A stretch of DNA of 64,000 bases, from positions 3,286,001 to 3,350,000 of the forward strand of contig NZ_JAJJMM010000001.1 of NCBI RefSeq assembly GCF_020905295.1. Direction: 5' to 3'. Positions 1-7,346 of the stretch are shown here, piece by piece. The notes under the pieces were generated by a model. That model was given only the letters and a program-made list of their open reading frames with translations. It searched no databases and was not told the origin of the DNA. Source of the stretch: Flavobacterium piscisymbiosum. GTDB taxonomy: Bacteria; Bacteroidota; Bacteroidia; Flavobacteriales; Flavobacteriaceae. Made by a program: the position numbers and the translations under genes. Numbering within the stretch: position 1 is the stretch's first letter; every line of letters begins with the position of its first letter.

Positions 1-1674
1 TTCCGCCGTATTACTGATCGATTTAACCGAATGTGATAAAATCAAAACCCTTGCAGCATCGGTTAATGGCATCAAAGCCCTTCTTTTTATATCAAAATGA
101 TCTTTATTAGCACCGTCTTGCTCTACAAGAAATTGCCTGAAAAAGCCTGTTGGTGACGGACTTTGCAAAGCGCCACTTACCAAATGAACATAAAAAATAG
201 GATTTGCTTTTACGTTTTCAAAAATAGATTCCGATAGTTCATCCACAATCTCAGCATCGCCGTATGTCAAACTATAATCAAAAAATATAAAGGACAATAA
301 AACTTCATTTTTCCCCGGATTGGTAATCCAATGATGTACCTGATTTTTCCATTCCTCCAGACTCATGCACCATTTTGGGTTCGATGCCATCATTTCGGCA
401 GGACAATAATCATAACCAATTTCAAAAAGGCCTTTATTGACAAGAGCAGCAAATTTTAAGAAATATACTCTGGTTTCATCCTTAAAAACGTCAGACACAT
501 TTTCATATACAATTGCATTATCCTGATCTGTATGCAGCATTTGTTCGCTTCGTCCCTGACTTCCTAAAGCCAGCCAGGCAAATTTTACCGGAGGAGGACT
601 GCTCATCTTTTCTAACGAAATTTCGATAACACGCGTTGTACAAGCTTCATTTAGTTCTGTTATGATTTTAGAAATCAAAGTCATCGGAATGTTCTGGTCT
701 AAATATCCCTGAAGCAATTGCATGATTCTCGCCCGGATAGGTTTAATTTCCTTTGCCTTTTTAGCTCTTTTAAGTGCTTTTATCAATACAGCAGGATTAT
801 TTCCTAAAGCCACCATGACATCATGCTTCGATAAAATGCCAACCGCTTTGGTATTTGTAGTTCCGTCTTTGGTTAAGCATAAATAACTAATGTTACTTTT
901 CATCATAGCCATTTGAGCCTCTGTAACCGTCATTTTTTTAGGATATGTAATAACGGGCTTGGTCATAATCGTTTCGGCAGTTGTCAGGATCGAGTAATCG
1001 CCGGTAACAATTTTATTCCGTAAATCTTTATCCGTAATAATGCCTATTGGTAACATTTCGTCAACGATCAATATGGCTCCAACTTTTTTCTTGGTCATGA
1101 TTTTGGCAATATCTCTTGCAGTAGTCGATGGTCCGCAAGTAACAATTTTCTTAGAATATTTTATAGGCTGTAAATCAAAAGAATCTCTTTCGGCATGATG
1201 GTTTTCGTGAACCAGATCATCGCCATACAATTTATCTTTATGGATATCTGAATACGGATTTCGGGTGTTTGATGCGTAACTTTCGATCAAAAAATTACCA
1301 ACTGTTCTGTTTTCAAGTGCATAAGGCTTAAAAACCGCAATCGGAATCGCGTATAAAATTGTTTCTTCATACGCAACGGCTTCCATAATGTAATTTTCCT
1401 GTGCCAAAAGCGGACGCAAGCCAAAGATATCTCCTTCATCGCACATGTCTAAAACAGTGTTCTTTTGGCTCTTTTTAAGTGCAACAGCGCCTTTGTGTAC
1501 TACATAAAACGAATCGTGAGTTTCTTCGTTTTCTGCAAAAATTACAGCATCTTTATCTTTATAAACAATAGAAATTTGTTCGGATAATTTTTCTAAATCC
1601 TTTTGGTGCAAAAAGCTAAAAGGAGGGAAGCCCTTTAAAAAGTCGGCAACTCTATGCGAAATGGTATTTTTCAT
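1..1674 (-). CDS. cNMP-binding / CBS / DUF294 nucleotidyltransferase-like protein, 3' end outside window
   Basis: Open frame of 558 codons from an ATG at 1674 (MKNTISHRVADFLKG) that runs off the left edge without a stop. I translated it by hand. The first ~130 residues form a cyclic-nucleotide-binding fold (FYVVHKGAVAL, GDIFGLRPLL). A CBS pair follows at about residues 175-300 (VGAILIVD, GIITDKDLR, GILSKHDVM). A GlnD-like nucleotidyltransferase motif (GSQGRSEQ, then TDQDNAI) lies near residues 365-385. This order is the DUF294 family, usually about 640 residues, so perhaps 80 codons are missing. Members are thought to be signalling or uridylyltransferase-like proteins; the real substrate is unknown. 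Confidence 0.9.
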   Translation of the reverse strand, partial: MKNTISHRVADFLKGFPPFSFLHQKDLEKLSEQISIVYKDKDAVIFAENEETHDSFYVVHKGAVALKKSQKNTVLDMCDEGDIFGLRPLLAQENYIMEAVAYEETILYAIPIAVFKPYALENRTVGNFLIESYASNTRNPYSDIHKDKLYGDDLVHENHHAERDSFDLQPIKYSKKIVTCGPSTTARDIAKIMTKKKVGAILIVDEMLPIGIITDKDLRNKIVTGDYSILTTAETIMTKPVITYPKKMTVTEAQMAMMKSNISYLCLTKDGTTNTKAVGILSKHDVMVALGNNPAVLIKALKRAKKAKEIKPIRARIMQLLQGYLDQNIPMTLISKIITELNEACTTRVIEISLEKMSSPPPVKFAWLALGSQGRSEQMLHTDQDNAIVYENVSDVFKDETRVYFLKFAALVNKGLFEIGYDYCPAEMMASNPKWCMSLEEWKNQVHHWITNPGKNEVLLSFIFFDYSLTYGDAEIVDELSESIFENVKANPIFYVHLVSGALQSPSPTGFFRQFLVEQDGANKDHFDIKRRALMPLTDAARVLILSHSVKSISNTAE

Positions 1675-1843
1675 GCGTAAGATTTAGGTTCTAATGTAAT
1701 ACTTAAAATAGAAATGTAAAAGAAACACGCTTAAACTTTTTTGGTTTTGCCACAAAGTCACAAAGGCAGGAAATATTGTTTATTATTTGTGTTTTATACA
1801 ACTTTACAAGTCAGTCACTGATTTCTAAGAAATGCTTATATAA

Positions 1844-1869
1844 AAAAAGTTCCATGAATGGAACTTTTT
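1844..1869 (-). terminator. hairpin terminator after terC
   Basis: Ten-base perfect arms AAAAAGTTCC (1844-1853) and GGAACTTTTT (1860-1869) with a 6-base loop lie just past the TerC stop. Read on the minus strand the stem ends in a T run, as expected for an intrinsic terminator. Confidence 0.7.
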
Positions 1870-1879
1870 AAATTATGAT

Positions 1880-2653
1880 TTATGATTGTTTCTTTCGAAC
1901 TTTCATATTGATAAACTCAACAGCCAGCGAAAATGAAATCGCAAAATACAAATACCCTTTAGGAACCGCGCCAATGTGTTCACCTGCAAGCGCAGCATTC
2001 GATAAGTGCATACTTTCGGTAATCAGCATAAAGCCAATTAGTATTAAAAAAGAAAGTCCTAATATTTGAATAGAAGGATTTTTATTCACGAAATTTCCAA
2101 CCGGAACCGCAAACAGCATCATTACCAAAACCGAAATAATAACCGCAGTAATCATAATTGTCAGTGCGCCATTTACGCCGTTCGTCATACCAACAGCGGT
2201 TAAAATAGAATCGACAGAAAAAATCAAATCGATTAATAAAATCTGTACAATAACATTCGAAAAAGATTTTTTTGCAGCTGTGCCAATAGTTTTTTCTTCA
2301 TCGCCTTTATGATCTACTTTTTCGCTAATTTCTTTGGTACTTTTATAAATTAAAAACAAACCTCCCACGAATAAAATCAAGGCCTGACCTGTAAAATCGC
2401 CTTCAAACCAACCCCAGTGAATACTAAAGATCGTGGCTTTCATAGCAATCAAATACGAGATTCCCATTAGCAAAGCAATACGCATAAACATGGCTAAGAA
2501 TAAACCAATTCGGGTTGCCTTTTTTCGATCTTCTTCGGGTAATTTACCCGTTACAATCGAGATAAAGATAATATTATCAATTCCTAAAACAATTTCAAGA
2601 AAAGTCAGTGTCAATAAGGCAATCCAGGCATCGGGATTCAAAAATACTTCCAT
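1880..2653 (-). CDS. TerC/Alx family integral membrane protein
   Basis: A 257-residue hydrophobic protein with about seven membrane segments. It carries the family signatures FLEIVLGIDNIIFISI near residues 18-33 and LIDLIFSVDSILTAVGM near 140-156. The paired acidic residues in these helices are thought to bind metal in TerC/Alx proteins, which are linked to tellurite resistance and to manganese export. The protein has no CBS tail, so it is the short form. Its own terminator lies directly downstream. The family is certain; the transported ion cannot be told from sequence. Confidence 0.93.
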   Translation of the reverse strand: MEVFLNPDAWIALLTLTFLEIVLGIDNIIFISIVTGKLPEEDRKKATRIGLFLAMFMRIALLMGISYLIAMKATIFSIHWGWFEGDFTGQALILFVGGLFLIYKSTKEISEKVDHKGDEEKTIGTAAKKSFSNVIVQILLIDLIFSVDSILTAVGMTNGVNGALTIMITAVIISVLVMMLFAVPVGNFVNKNPSIQILGLSFLILIGFMLITESMHLSNAALAGEHIGAVPKGYLYFAISFSLAVEFINMKVRKKQS

Positions 2654-2677
2654 TCTAAAAAAGTTTTATTAAATTAC

Positions 2678-3049
2678 TTAATCCAATTTTACAACAGTTC
2701 CTCGTTGTTTTTGGTCAGAACCTACCATTCCAAACTCAAAAGTATAAGAATCTTTCGATGTCGTTAAGATTTTCATATTGATTGCTTTTTCTTCGGCCAT
2801 ATTTTTTGGATGTTTCTTTTGCAAAATATATTCGCAATCACTTACCCAGCGTACGGTTGAGGTATCTGTTTTTCCTTCAAAAGTTTCGATTTCTATACCG
2901 TCTTTACGCTCAAAAATGGTTGTTTTTTTTACACCATTTACGTCAAACTCAAATTTGAATTTCCCGTTTTTAAAATCTTTACAATTGTGTTCGGCATCAT
3001 AACAAGAGACTAAGGCAAGTAAAGGAAGTAAGAATATTATTTTTTTCAT
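2678..3049 (-). CDS. small putative lipoprotein
   Basis: A 123-residue protein with a lipoprotein signal (MKKIIFLLPLLALVSC), giving a predicted lipidated Cys16. The mature part is charged and short (for example KFEFDVNGVKKTTIFERKDG) and looks like a compact beta-rich domain with two more cysteines near residues 23 and 71. It lies 24 bases upstream of terC on the same strand, so the two may be co-transcribed. I do not recognise the family; small lipoproteins of this layout are common in Flavobacteriaceae. Confidence 0.75.
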   Translation of the reverse strand: MKKIIFLLPLLALVSCYDAEHNCKDFKNGKFKFEFDVNGVKKTTIFERKDGIEIETFEGKTDTSTVRWVSDCEYILQKKHPKNMAEEKAINMKILTTSKDSYTFEFGMVGSDQKQRGTVVKLD

Positions 3050-3165
3050 TTTAAATATTTTTTTTTTAAGCTAATCCTGCTTTCCATTTCAATCTTTTTA
3101 TTTTTTAAAGAAAAAAATAAAAAGGATTTTCATTGCAATCAGGGCTAGAGCTACACTTTGTCATC

Positions 3166-3216
3166 CTGAGCGAAGTCGAAGGATATCGTTTTCATTAGGT
3201 CTTCGACTTCGCTCAG
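3166..3216. repeat. palindromic intergenic repeat, CTGAGCGAAGTCGAAG family
   Basis: Perfect 16-base arms CTGAGCGAAGTCGAAG (3166-3181) and CTTCGACTTCGCTCAG (3201-3216) with a 19-base spacer. From memory this motif is a widespread dispersed repeat in Bacteroidota genomes. It is more GC-rich than its surroundings and sits between two same-strand genes. Confidence 0.8.
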
Positions 3217-3238
3217 ACGGACAAACAGGATCAATAGT

Positions 3239-3814
3239 TTATTTCAATCTTTTTAATTCATCATCGGTAAAGTTCTTGATTTCTTTTTCCTTGGCAAACT
3301 TTTCGGCATTATAATTTCCTGATTTATTTTTTGGGATCGATAAACTATCCCATTCGCTATTTTTTAATTGTTTGGCATAAAAAACGATTTGCCCAACGTG
3401 ATAAGGATAATGTGCCAGTTGGCGATTTATAGCTTCAATAACAGTGTGACCTTCGTTACGGATGTAAATAATATCCGAAAGTTGTTCTGGTTTTAAGTCG
3501 TTTAAAGTATTCAGGAAACAATCCCAGCCTTTGTTCCAAACAGTAAGAACTTCTTCTTTAGATTGCAGATCATTTTCAAATTCGGCATCGCGGTTGCGCC
3601 ATTCTTTTTCACCATCAGAAGTTAAAAAGTCTGTCCATCTCGAAAGCATATTGCCAGAAATATGTTTGATTATAGTGGCAATGCTATTGGTATCATCGTT
3701 TAAGCTAACAAAAAGCTGATGAGGTTCTAACTGATGTATTGCTTTTTCGCCCAGCATTTTATAATATAGAAACTGCTTTTTAACGCTTTCTAAATAAGAG
3801 ATATTTGCTTCCAT
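3239..3814 (-). CDS. DUF1572 / DinB-like protein
   Basis: A 191-residue soluble protein starting at the ATG at 3814. It has the four-helix DinB-superfamily pattern: an early segment with HQLEPHQLF, then TIIKHISGNMLSRW near residues 67-80, and a C-terminal HYPYHVGQIVFYAK near 135-148. The three spaced histidines would form the metal site of this fold. DinB-like proteins include thiol-dependent transferases, but DUF1572 members have no assigned reaction. It stands alone between two palindromic repeats. Confidence 0.8.
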   Translation of the reverse strand: MEANISYLESVKKQFLYYKMLGEKAIHQLEPHQLFVSLNDDTNSIATIIKHISGNMLSRWTDFLTSDGEKEWRNRDAEFENDLQSKEEVLTVWNKGWDCFLNTLNDLKPEQLSDIIYIRNEGHTVIEAINRQLAHYPYHVGQIVFYAKQLKNSEWDSLSIPKNKSGNYNAEKFAKEKEIKNFTDDELKRLK

Positions 3815-3831
3815 AATTATTTATTTTTTCA

Positions 3832-3915
3832 CCACTAATTTCACAAATTTTCACCAATTAAAATTTAACTGTTGCTATGTAGAACATAATTCGTGAAAAT
3901 TTGTGGAATTAGTGG
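3832..3915. repeat. palindromic intergenic repeat, CCACTAATTTCACAAATT family
   Basis: 28-base arms at 3832-3859 and 3888-3915 are inverted copies with two mismatches, separated by 28 bases. The arms begin with CCACTAATTTCACAAATT. The element fills nearly the whole gap upstream of the DinB-like gene. Confidence 0.8.
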
Positions 3916-3947
3916 CGTTCTTTTAAAATTATTAGCTTTACTGTTTC

Positions 3948-4520
3948 TTATACAATTTTAATATCGTATTTGTCTAAAAGTCCCACTATTCCATCATTAG
4001 AAAATTGCGCTTTTCGCATAGGGTTAAATTCCGGATCTATTTTGTAATTGTAAGCCGTTTTAAAATTAACTGCAGCCAATTGGGTATCATTAAAAATAGC
4101 ACCTTCTAAATTACAATTATCAAAAACCGAACTCGTCAGGTTGGTTCCTATAAAAGTAACCTCCCGAACAGAACAATTAATAAACTTGGTTTTAGGCATT
4201 TTTTTGTTCGAAAAGATGGCGTAATCTAAAGTGCTTTCTTCAAAATAAACCTGGAATAAAAAATCGTCACATTCGTTAAAAGCAATTCCTAATAGCTTAC
4301 AATTCCTGAAAGTTACATTTTTTAAATTTGTTCCAAACAAACTCGTCATCGACAAATTGCAATCGATAAATTCGCAGTCTAAAAAAGTATTGTAAGCAAA
4401 ATTGCTGTTAGAAAAGTCACAGTTTTTAAAAACACAATCTTCAAACTCCCGATTGTTGATTTTTTTGTCAATATAAGCGACTTTCTCGAAGGTTTTCTGA
4501 ATGTGAATTAGACTTTCCAT
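3948..4520 (-). CDS. pentapeptide repeat protein
   Basis: A 190-residue protein made mostly of A(D/N)LXX-type pentapeptides: FEDCVFKNCDFSNSNF near residues 25-40, then CEFIDCNL, NVTFRNCKLLG, TKFINCSV and SVFDNCNLEGAIF. These stack as a right-handed quadrilateral beta-helix. Central phenylalanines and leucines recur every five residues, and cysteine is common at the following position. The size and layout resemble Qnr-like gyrase-protecting proteins (about 215 residues), but this one is shorter, and quinolone resistance should not be assumed. It appears to be a single-gene unit. Confidence 0.88.
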   Translation of the reverse strand: MESLIHIQKTFEKVAYIDKKINNREFEDCVFKNCDFSNSNFAYNTFLDCEFIDCNLSMTSLFGTNLKNVTFRNCKLLGIAFNECDDFLFQVYFEESTLDYAIFSNKKMPKTKFINCSVREVTFIGTNLTSSVFDNCNLEGAIFNDTQLAAVNFKTAYNYKIDPEFNPMRKAQFSNDGIVGLLDKYDIKIV

Positions 4521-4569
4521 TTTTTGTATGGGATAAAAGGTAAAATTTTTTAATTTAAGGAATGGTTTA

Positions 4570-4600
4570 AACCCGACAGGTTTTTAAAACCTGTCGGGTT
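4570..4600. repeat. palindromic repeat AACCCGACAGGTTTT, possible terminator
   Basis: 15-base perfect arms (4570-4584 and 4586-4600) with a single central base; a real hairpin would open the inner A/T pairs. It lies just past the stop of the small membrane gene at 4617 on the minus strand. A related diverged hairpin occurs at 9782, so this is a repeat family as well as a possible terminator. Confidence 0.7.
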
Positions 4601-4616
4601 TGCTTAGGCGACCACA

Positions 4617-4838
4617 TTAGTCATTAAACAAACCCTTCATAATAATTTTCAATCCGTAAAATATCAGGAACATGGCGCTTAAGCAAGCTACAATTCCAAT
4701 TCCTAAAACGAGATAATGCCAATTTGTATGTTGATTCATAAAAGCATTATATATCAACGAAGGACCAATAAACAATAGAGGTAATGAACCTGACATATAT
4801 TTAATTCCTTTTCCCAGTAATTCTTTATTTGTTGCCAT
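4617..4838 (-). CDS. small two-helix membrane protein, DUF6095-like
   Basis: A 73-residue protein with a short polar start (MATNKELLGKGIKYM) and two hydrophobic segments, about residues 16-33 and 41-66, ending in a short charged tail. It resembles, from memory, the DUF6095 family found next to murQ in Flavobacteriaceae, and murQ is indeed the next gene upstream on the same strand. No function is known. Confidence 0.75.
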   Translation of the reverse strand: MATNKELLGKGIKYMSGSLPLLFIGPSLIYNAFMNQHTNWHYLVLGIGIVACLSAMFLIFYGLKIIMKGLFND

Positions 4839-4906
4839 TTGTTTTTTTGTTTCAGGTTTTGGAAGGTTTCAGGTTTCACGTTTTTTTTTTGTTTCAGGTT
4901 TATCGC

Positions 4907-4939
4907 AACTTTGTCAAAGTTTTAAACTTTGACAAAGTT
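4907..4939. repeat. palindromic repeat AACTTTGTCAAAGTTT
   Basis: Perfect 16-base inverted arms (4907-4922 and 4924-4939) around one base. Just before it, between about 4850 and 4903, the phrase GTTTCAGGTTT occurs three times in slightly varied form. The whole 200-base gap between murQ and the small membrane gene is repeat material. Confidence 0.75.
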
Positions 4940-5038
4940 TGACAGTGAGAGTTTCATCCTGATACTTTGCGAACCACCATTCTTTTTTGGTTAAAACTTG
5001 CGAGCTTTACGTACAACCTTGCGTTCTTTGCGGTTAAA

Positions 5039-5863
5039 TCAAAACTCTTTTTGCAAATTATAATTATCTACAGCATTTCGCACGCTGCCGTATTTTTTTA
5101 ATAGTTGACTTGCTTCTTCATATGAAATTGAAATTTCTCCCATAATCATTTTCACGCCGCGGTCTACCAGCTTAATATTGCTCAATTGCATATCGACCAT
5201 TTTGTTGCCTTTTACTTTCCCAAGCTGAATCATGGCAGCAGTCGAAATCATATTCAGAACTAATTTTTGTGCTGTTCCGGCTTTCATTCTCGAGCTTCCG
5301 GTCACAAATTCAGGGCCTACAACTACTTCAATAGGATATAGAGCTGTTAATGCCAACGGGCTTCCTGCATTATTAGTAATACAACCGGTAAGAATATTGT
5401 TTTGATTACAGGTTTCTAAACCGCCAATTACATAAGGAGTTGTTCCAGATGCTGCAATACCAATTACTACGTCGTTTGCACTAATATTATTGTTTTTAAG
5501 ATCAATCCAGGCTTGTGTTGCATTGTCTTCGGCATTTTCTACAGCACGACGAATGGCGGTGTCGCCACCGGCAATTATTCCGTTTACTAAATCAAAAGGA
5601 ACACCAAAAGTAGGAGGACATTCTGAGGCATCAACAACGCCTAATCGACCGGATGTTCCGGCTCCAATATAAAACAAACGTCCACCCAGCTTTAATTTAA
5701 CTACAATTTGTTCGACTAAAGCTTCAATTTGCGGAATTGCTTTTTCAACTGCATTGGGAACAGTTTTGTCTTCCTGATTGATATTGGTAAGCAATTCATA
5801 AACCGACATTTTTTCTAGATGTTCGTATTTGGATGCTTGTTCTGTAATTTTTGTAAACGTCAT
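5039..5863 (-). CDS. murQ: N-acetylmuramic acid 6-phosphate etherase
   Basis: MurQ cleaves the lactyl ether of MurNAc-6-phosphate to give GlcNAc-6-phosphate and D-lactate during peptidoglycan recycling in the cytoplasm. The 274-residue protein shows the SIS-domain phosphosugar motif GAGTSGRLGVVDASECPPTFG (the Glu is the family's catalytic acid), then GIAASGTTPYVIGG and TGSSRMKAGTAQK. Length fits the family. The frame is open to an ATG at 5887, but a TAnnTTTG element on the minus strand (5885-5892) overlaps that codon, so the ATG at 5863 (MTFTKITEQ) is chosen. Confidence 0.95.
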   Translation of the reverse strand: MTFTKITEQASKYEHLEKMSVYELLTNINQEDKTVPNAVEKAIPQIEALVEQIVVKLKLGGRLFYIGAGTSGRLGVVDASECPPTFGVPFDLVNGIIAGGDTAIRRAVENAEDNATQAWIDLKNNNISANDVVIGIAASGTTPYVIGGLETCNQNNILTGCITNNAGSPLALTALYPIEVVVGPEFVTGSSRMKAGTAQKLVLNMISTAAMIQLGKVKGNKMVDMQLSNIKLVDRGVKMIMGEISISYEEASQLLKKYGSVRNAVDNYNLQKEF

Positions 5864-5884
5864 TTTCAGTATAATTGGTCGGGT

Positions 5885-5892
5885 CAAAATTA
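5885..5892 (-). promoter_or_regulatory. -7 promoter element of murQ
   Basis: Reads TAATTTTG on the minus strand, matching TAnnTTTG, and ends 21 bases before the murQ ATG at 5863. No clear TTTG -33 box is visible. Confidence 0.5.
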
Positions 5893-5993
5893 ATCTTTTT
5901 TATTGCAATCTCGAAATTTAGAAGATAAACTAACAGGACTTTATAAATCTTTTTCCTTATAATTTTATTCTTTAGTGACTGTTTTTTTTAAAG

Positions 5994-6023
5994 TTTGTTA
6001 CATGAACTAAAATATTATATTTG
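5994..6023 (+). promoter_or_regulatory. promoter of the AraC-type regulator
   Basis: TTTG at 5994-5997, an 18-base spacer, and TATATTTG at 6016-6023. This matches the Bacteroidota primary sigma consensus (TTTG at -33, TAnnTTTG at -7). The gene starts 21 bases past the -7 element. Confidence 0.75.
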
Positions 6024-6043
6024 TTTAATAATCTAAAAAAGTA

Positions 6044-7192
6044 ATGGATATAGATAGTTTTTTAAGTTTTATGAGCGGGATGTCAGTCTTTATTTCATTA
6101 TTGCTGATGTTTTTTTTAGTAACGGTAAACACTGAGAATAAATTATCAAACCGACTATTAGCTTTTTACTTGCTATTTTTTGCAATTGACAATCTCGGAA
6201 TTTTTATAAGTGAAGATTTTATTAAACAACATTTTAATTTAGAATTTTTCAGATGGACTATTTGCTCTTTGATAATTCCTATTTTCTATCTCTATATATT
6301 ATCAGTTTGTTTTGCTGATTTTCGATTAAAAACCAAGCATTTACTTCATGCAATTCCATTTTTAGTTACAAATGCAGTTTTTATTTTCAGGCTGCACTTT
6401 TTAAATAATGAAGAAAAAATACATTTTTATGATCACCGTAGCCAACTGCCTGAATTGTATGGTTTTCAGATAATGTTAGGGTTTCAAATTATAGGCTATA
6501 GCATTGCAGTATTTCTAGTTCTAAAAAAATATAGAGAAATCTATCAGGAAAATTATACTAATCCTAAAACGTCTATTTTTAAGTGGCTTTTTCAAATAGC
6601 TACTGTGCTCTTTATTTTGTATTATTTATCAATAGCTAAGAATGTTTTAAGATATACAGATATTGAGGTATTATGGGTTTGGGCAAATGTAGTGATGCAG
6701 ATTCTTGTTTTAATAGTTACCTGTTGGTTTGTATTAAACGCTTTGAACCATCCGGAACTTTTTCGCGGAATCGATTCTAAATTGCAATTAGCAAGGGATA
6801 TTGTTCCTAAAGAAAATGAAAAGATTAGCGGGATAAAAGAAAACCAAAATGAGGTAATTACAGGTCAGATTTCTACATTGAAACATTATATGGCCGAAAA
6901 AGAACCTTTTCTCAATCCGTCGCTTACTATTCAGGAACTTTCTAACCAAATTGAAATACCTGTTAGGGATTTATCCGTTTTGATTAATCATCATATGGAC
7001 CAGCATTTTTTTGATTTTGTAAATGAATATCGCATTCAAAAAGCCATGAGTATTTTAAAAAATCCATTAAAAAGTGATCTAACGGTTTTGGAAATTTTGT
7101 ATGAAGTAGGTTTTAATTCAAAATCGTCCTTTAATACTTCTTTCAAAAAATATACAAACTTAACGCCTACAGCTTATAGAAACGCTTCATAA
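6044..7192 (+). CDS. membrane-anchored AraC family transcriptional regulator
   Basis: A 382-residue protein in two halves. Residues 1-240 hold about seven hydrophobic helices (starting SVFISLLLMFFLVTV, later FYLYILSVCF and WANVVMQILVLIVTCWFVL). Residues ~280-382 are an AraC helix-turn-helix pair, with IQELSNQIEIPVRDLSVLIN as the first HTH and ILYEVGFNSKSSFNTSFKKY as the second. The form is a membrane sensor fused to a DNA-binding domain, common in Bacteroidota. The signal is unknown. The TonB-dependent receptor gene that follows on the same strand is a possible target, but a strong terminator separates the two. Confidence 0.9.
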   Translation: MDIDSFLSFMSGMSVFISLLLMFFLVTVNTENKLSNRLLAFYLLFFAIDNLGIFISEDFIKQHFNLEFFRWTICSLIIPIFYLYILSVCFADFRLKTKHLLHAIPFLVTNAVFIFRLHFLNNEEKIHFYDHRSQLPELYGFQIMLGFQIIGYSIAVFLVLKKYREIYQENYTNPKTSIFKWLFQIATVLFILYYLSIAKNVLRYTDIEVLWVWANVVMQILVLIVTCWFVLNALNHPELFRGIDSKLQLARDIVPKENEKISGIKENQNEVITGQISTLKHYMAEKEPFLNPSLTIQELSNQIEIPVRDLSVLINHHMDQHFFDFVNEYRIQKAMSILKNPLKSDLTVLEILYEVGFNSKSSFNTSFKKYTNLTPTAYRNAS

Positions 7193-7230
7193 TAAGCATT
7201 TTGTAAAAAGTCGTACTTCATGCCTAATAA

Positions 7231-7275
7231 AGTCGAACCAATTTCCTGAACAGAAATTGGTTCGACTTTTTTTTG
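7231..7275 (+). terminator. intrinsic terminator after the AraC-type gene
   Basis: Perfect 15-base arms AGTCGAACCAATTTC (7231-7245) and GAAATTGGTTCGACT (7253-7267), a 7-base loop and a run of eight T from 7267. Confidence 0.9.
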
Positions 7276-7346
7276 TCGGTCGAATCTTGAAAATTTCTAA
7301 GGCAACTTTGCTTCAAATTAACCGAACAAGTTTAAAACTAGAAATT

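Noticed and set aside
3948..4520. Quinolone-resistance Qnr gene
   Set aside because: Pentapeptide repeats are clear, but the protein is shorter than Qnr (190 against about 215 residues), and the family is too broad to claim gyrase protection.
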